NCBI RefSeq assembly: GCF_019722725.1
Contig: NZ_CP077941.1
Span: 1,488,001-1,552,000, forward strand
DNA: 64,000 nt
From: Vreelandella profundi
GTDB lineage: Bacteria; Pseudomonadota; Gammaproteobacteria; Pseudomonadales; Halomonadaceae
Direction: 5' to 3'
The notes under the pieces were generated by a model that worked only from the letters and a program-made list of their open reading frames with translations, was not told the DNA's origin and made no database searches. Both the position numbers and the translations under genes were made by a program. Each line of letters opens with the position of its first letter. The stretch's first letter is position 1. Shown here piece by piece: positions 60,755-64,000 of the stretch.

Positions 60755-61959
60755 GAGGTCATCACCGTTGACGGGGAGCGCTCAAGCGGCTTTTCGCTAA
60801 TAAACCAATGGAGTGCCGCGGCTACCACAGAGAGCACAATAGCAATTTGCCATACCGTGTTGTAGTTGCCGGTAAGATCGTAGAGATAGCCGCCCAGCCA
60901 AACACCCATAAAAGAACCTAGTTGGTGAAAGAGAAAAACGATGCCCCCCAGCATGGAAAGATGACGAACGCCGAAGACTGATGCAACGATACCGTTAGTA
61001 AGTGGCACGGTGGACAGCCAAAGAACGCCTATGATGATGCCAAACGCATAGGCGCTGATCGCGCTCAGTGGTAAAAATAAGAAAGCGCTAATGACGACGC
61101 CACGTAGTAAGTAGAGCCAGGTTAGCAGCCTGGGCTTAGACCAGATGCCGCCCATCCAGCCAGCGATATAGGTGCCAAAGACATTGAATAGCCCAATCAG
61201 TGCTAACACGGTTGTGCCCACCTGTACGGCGAGCCCGTTATCAAATAAGTAACCGGGAAGGTGTACGGCAATGAACACGACCTGAAAGCCGCAGACGAAA
61301 AACCCTAGGCAAAGCAGCCAAAACCCTTTTTGCCCGGCCGCTTCATTGAGCGCATCTTTCAAGCTTAGGTCAGAGGCGGTTTTAGTAGTGGGCTTGTCAC
61401 GCAGCATGGCTCCCAGGGGAATAATCAGGGCTGCAATTGCCGCCATCGCTATCAGCGCCGCGGCCCAGCCGAGCCACTCAATTAAACCAAGAGTGCCGGG
61501 AAGCATGGCGAATTGGCCGAATGAGCCTGCTGCGCTCACGATACCCATGGCCATACTGCGTTTTTCGGGCGCTACCGCACGGCCAACGGCACCTAAAATC
61601 ACGGAGAATGTCGTGCCTGAAAGGCCAAGACCAATTAGTAGGCCGGCACTTAACGCCATGCCCAGCGCTGAGGTAGAGAGGCCCATCAACAGGAGTCCTA
61701 GCGCGTACAGTATGCCCCCAACAATAATTATTTTTGCCGCTCCAAAGCGGTCAGCGAGCGCACCGGTAAAAGGTTGCGACAATCCCCATACCAGATTTTG
61801 TAAGGCAAGTGCGAAGGCAAAAACGCCGCGGCCCCAGCCAAGTTCACTGCTTAGCGGCTCCATAAAAAGCCCAAAGCCATGGCGTAATCCCATCGCGATG
61901 GAAAGCACGAGGCCTGCTAGTACAATTAGTAGTAGTGCGTTGTGGCGAACAAAGGCCAT
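60751..61959 (-). CDS. MFS transporter (oxalate/formate-antiporter-like)
   Basis: 402 residues with 12 membrane segments. Landmarks are LSIAMGLRHGFGLFMEPLSS in TM1 and NLVWGLSQPFTGALADRFGA (MFS motif A). The layout resembles the OFA/monocarboxylate porter group. The substrate is unknown. It ends in an ATGA overlap with a 41-residue membrane peptide. AGAGA precedes the ATG. Confidence 0.85.
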   Translation of the reverse strand: MAFVRHNALLLIVLAGLVLSIAMGLRHGFGLFMEPLSSELGWGRGVFAFALALQNLVWGLSQPFTGALADRFGAAKIIIVGGILYALGLLLMGLSTSALGMALSAGLLIGLGLSGTTFSVILGAVGRAVAPEKRSMAMGIVSAAGSFGQFAMLPGTLGLIEWLGWAAALIAMAAIAALIIPLGAMLRDKPTTKTASDLSLKDALNEAAGQKGFWLLCLGFFVCGFQVVFIAVHLPGYLFDNGLAVQVGTTVLALIGLFNVFGTYIAGWMGGIWSKPRLLTWLYLLRGVVISAFLFLPLSAISAYAFGIIIGVLWLSTVPLTNGIVASVFGVRHLSMLGGIVFLFHQLGSFMGVWLGGYLYDLTGNYNTVWQIAIVLSVVAAALHWFISEKPLERSPSTVMTS

Positions 61960-62175
61960 CGTGTTCTCTTTATGGGCTGGCTTACGATGTAGTCAATAGT
62001 GCATGTTATGGACTATGACATGAGATGTGTGGATTTAGAAGCTGCCTCATAGGGTGTCGAGATGAGCGAATAAAGTAGTGCGTTTGCTGAGTCCTCCGCT
62101 TAGGTTTGTCGTTTTATTCTGCTAAAATTCGCCACCTTCGCTGTTTATAGCCTTTCAATAGCTTTAGGGATCTTC

Positions 62176-63522
62176 ATGAATGCAGTAATTCTGGCGGTGC
62201 TGGTGATGGTGGCGCTATCGCTGGCGCGTGTCTCTGTGGTTTTCGCGCTGGTGCTAGGCGCCTTAGTCGGTGGCTTAGTGGGTGGACTGACGCTTGAGCA
62301 AACCATGGATGCGTTTAATAACGGCGTAGGTGGCGGTGCCCAAGTTGCGCTGGCCTATGCCACGCTGGGCGCTTTTGCGGTGGCTATTTCACGCTCTGGT
62401 TTGCCGGATATGCTGGCGAATCGTCTGATTGCGTTACTGGGCAAACAAACGACGCTGGCACGTCAAACGCGAGTTAAAGTGCTGCTGCTAACGGCGGTTC
62501 TGCTGGTCGCTATCTCTTCACAAAACGCTATTCCTGTGCATATCGCTTTTATACCCGTGCTTATTCCACCGCTCTTAATCGTGATGAATCGCTTGAAGCT
62601 AGACCGGCGCGCGGTGGCCTGTGCGCTCACGTTTGGATTAACGGCGCCTTATATGCTGCTGCCGGTAGGTTTTGGAGCGATCTTCCTTAACGATATATTG
62701 CTGGCTAACTTAAATAGTGCCGGTGCGCCGTTAGGCTTAGAGATTACCCGTGGCATGGTGCCTATGGCCATGGCGATCCCGGTAGGCGGTATGGCGTTAG
62801 GGCTAATCGTCGCGCTATTTTGGAGCTATCGGCGCCCGCGTGACTATCAGACTCAAGACATTGCCAACGCGAATGTGATGGAAGGACATACGCCCGCCAA
62901 GCCTCATATGCTGGGGCTGATAATGTCGGGCTTTGCCATCGTCGCAGCGCTTGGACTGCAGCTTTATAGCGGCTCAATGATTTTAGGGGGCTTGGTCGGT
63001 ATCGGTTTGCTCTCGCTTGGCGGAATATTCAAGTGGCGGGAAGCGGATGATCTGTTCACTAGCGGCATGCGAATGATGGCGCTGATTGGTTTTATCATGA
63101 TTTCTGCGGCGGGCTTTGCCGAAGTGATGAAAACCACGGGGGAAATCGACACGCTGGTATCGGGCGCCTTTGCAATTTTGGGTGATAACCGAGGCTTAGC
63201 CGCGCTGGTAATGCTGCTGGTCGGGCTGTTCATAACGCTGGGGATTGGTTCATCGTTCTCAACCATTCCCATCATTGCCGCTATTTTTGTGCCCTTGGCA
63301 GTGCAGTTTGGCTTTTCGCCCATGGCCACGGTAGTGCTGGTAGGTACGGCAGCGGCGCTGGGAGATGCGGGCTCACCTGCGTCTGATTCAACCCTAGGGC
63401 CGACTTCCGGTCTTAATGTGGATCGTCAGCATGATCATATTTGGGACAGCGTCGTACCTACGTTCCTGCACTACAACATTCCGTTAGTGGGCTTTGGCTG
63501 GCTGGCGGCAATGATGCTGTAG
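62176..63522 (+). CDS. Na+/H+ antiporter family protein
   Basis: 448 residues and about 11-12 membrane segments. It has the Na_H_antiport (NhaC/PF03553-type) pattern: [40 protein letters not shown], and near the end [20 protein letters not shown]. It probably exports Na+ for H+, consistent with a halophile; some members act on other ions or amino acids. GGGA precedes the ATG. A terminator follows. Confidence 0.85.
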   Translation: MNAVILAVLVMVALSLARVSVVFALVLGALVGGLVGGLTLEQTMDAFNNGVGGGAQVALAYATLGAFAVAISRSGLPDMLANRLIALLGKQTTLARQTRVKVLLLTAVLLVAISSQNAIPVHIAFIPVLIPPLLIVMNRLKLDRRAVACALTFGLTAPYMLLPVGFGAIFLNDILLANLNSAGAPLGLEITRGMVPMAMAIPVGGMALGLIVALFWSYRRPRDYQTQDIANANVMEGHTPAKPHMLGLIMSGFAIVAALGLQLYSGSMILGGLVGIGLLSLGGIFKWREADDLFTSGMRMMALIGFIMISAAGFAEVMKTTGEIDTLVSGAFAILGDNRGLAALVMLLVGLFITLGIGSSFSTIPIIAAIFVPLAVQFGFSPMATVVLVGTAAALGDAGSPASDSTLGPTSGLNVDRQHDHIWDSVVPTFLHYNIPLVGFGWLAAMML

Positions 63523-63540
63523 GCATGCTGCTTTGACATG

Positions 63541-63570
63541 AAAAGGGACAACAGGCGTTGTCCCTTTTTT
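63541..63570. terminator. Bidirectional terminator
   Basis: A perfect 12-bp stem (AAAAGGGACAAC with GTTGTCCCTTTT) around a 4-nt loop with T-runs, between the antiporter gene and convergent trmJ. Confidence 0.87.
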
Positions 63571-63585
63571 CTGAGTAATCATGCC

Positions 63586-64000
63586 TCACTGCTTAGGCAA
63601 ATAAGACTCAAAAGCGCTTAGTAGGCCTCGCAGCAGAGAAAGCTCTTTGCGGCTAGGCTGCGCGCGGGCAAAGAGTGCTTGAAGCTGCTCTTCAGTGCGG
63701 GCGTGGGGTTGGGTTAAAAAGCCACTCTTTTGCATTAACTCCCCGAGATGCGCTTGGAAGTGTAGAAACTGCTCACGGCTAGGGGGTGTCGCTTCCAGCG
63801 GCCGTTGATATGCGAAATCGTTATCTGCGCTTTTACGCCATGCACGGTGCACTTCGTACGCTAAAATTTGCACCGCTTGAGATAAATTCAGAATGCCGTA
63901 ATCGGCATTGGCCGGAATGCTGACCTGGTGGGTACAGCAGCGAATCTCATCATTTGTAAGCCCTGAGCGCTCTCGCCCAAACACTAATGCTACCGGCCCG
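63586..64000 (-). CDS. trmJ: tRNA (cytidine/uridine-2'-O-)-methyltransferase TrmJ, 3' part
   Basis: The 3' portion only; the gene is cut by the right window edge. The visible part has the SPOUT motifs VFGRERSGLTNDE (motif 2) and IPANADYGILNLSQAVQILA with YEVHRAW (motif 3, knot), then the TrmJ-specific helical C-terminal extension. TrmJ methylates position 32 of several tRNAs. In many gammaproteobacteria it precedes iscR/isc or suhB genes, but the 5' side is not visible here. Confidence 0.9.
   Translation of the reverse strand, partial: GPVALVFGRERSGLTNDEIRCCTHQVSIPANADYGILNLSQAVQILAYEVHRAWRKSADNDFAYQRPLEATPPSREQFLHFQAHLGELMQKSGFLTQPHARTEEQLQALFARAQPSRKELSLLRGLLSAFESYLPKQ

Overview
The window looks like a stretch of chromosome from a halophilic gammaproteobacterium of the Halomonas/Vreelandella type. 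This is inferred from gene content (betIBA next to an orphan choX-type choline-binding gene, SLC13 and Na+/H+ antiporter-type transporters, a DUF945/ZIP/MAP cluster) and from protein character. No database search was run. The only RNA genes seen are one elongator tRNA-Met and the small SRP RNA. There is no CRISPR array and no complete insertion sequence.

Layout. 1-5.9 kb: a gene-poor AT-rich leader with an (AAAAAT)n microsatellite, then one giant helicase-nuclease gene of defence type. 6-8.1 kb: a ketopantoate reductase-like gene and a coiled-coil membrane-anchored protein with an internal duplication. 8.3-12 kb: accessory patch with an IS1182-type transposase tail, a PAS-GGDEF-EAL protein, a 2-oxoglutarate dioxygenase of the isoleucine-hydroxylase type, a group II intron-like scrap, and a broken isochorismatase that ends in an integron attC site. 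12-16.6 kb: GlxA-type regulator, MBL-fold hydrolase, intact isochorismatase-type hydrolase, DoxX-like and DUF2784 membrane proteins, and a 38-residue Lys-rich peptide gene. 16.6-21.9 kb: M20 peptidase and kynureninase operon, a LysR regulator and a YfcC-type transporter. 22-27 kb: ParD-like/methionine aminopeptidase pair, ZIP-like transporter, DUF945 protein, azoreductase with a divergent LysR. 27-36.4 kb: topB, AarF/UbiB kinase, SEC-C protein, ampG, FKBP isomerase and a second degenerate-GGDEF/EAL protein.

36.6-38.3 kb holds the most interesting locus. A short Tat-signal protein with a period-5 His-Ser-Arg-Pro repeat is followed at once by a fusion of an HPr-kinase-like domain with a C-terminal PqqD-like domain. 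PqqD is the peptide-recognition fold of RiPP pathways, and HPr-kinase homologues phosphorylate some RiPPs. The pair therefore looks like a peptide substrate with its modifying kinase.

38.3-49.2 kb: proS, a lipoprotein, benE with a divergent XRE-cupin regulator and twin 18-bp operators, a GDPD, qor, a Cys-less TenA, an SLC13-RCK transporter, glpR and a small acidic protein. 49.2-57.6 kb: glpD (promoter overlapping a palindrome), fadE and betIBA. 57.8-64 kb: choX, tRNA-Met, ffs, DUF3750, mntR, an MFS transporter translationally coupled to a 41-residue membrane peptide, a Na+/H+ antiporter-family protein and the 3' part of trmJ, cut by the window edge.

Starts were chosen by ribosome-binding site and family length, and often differ from the longest open frame.
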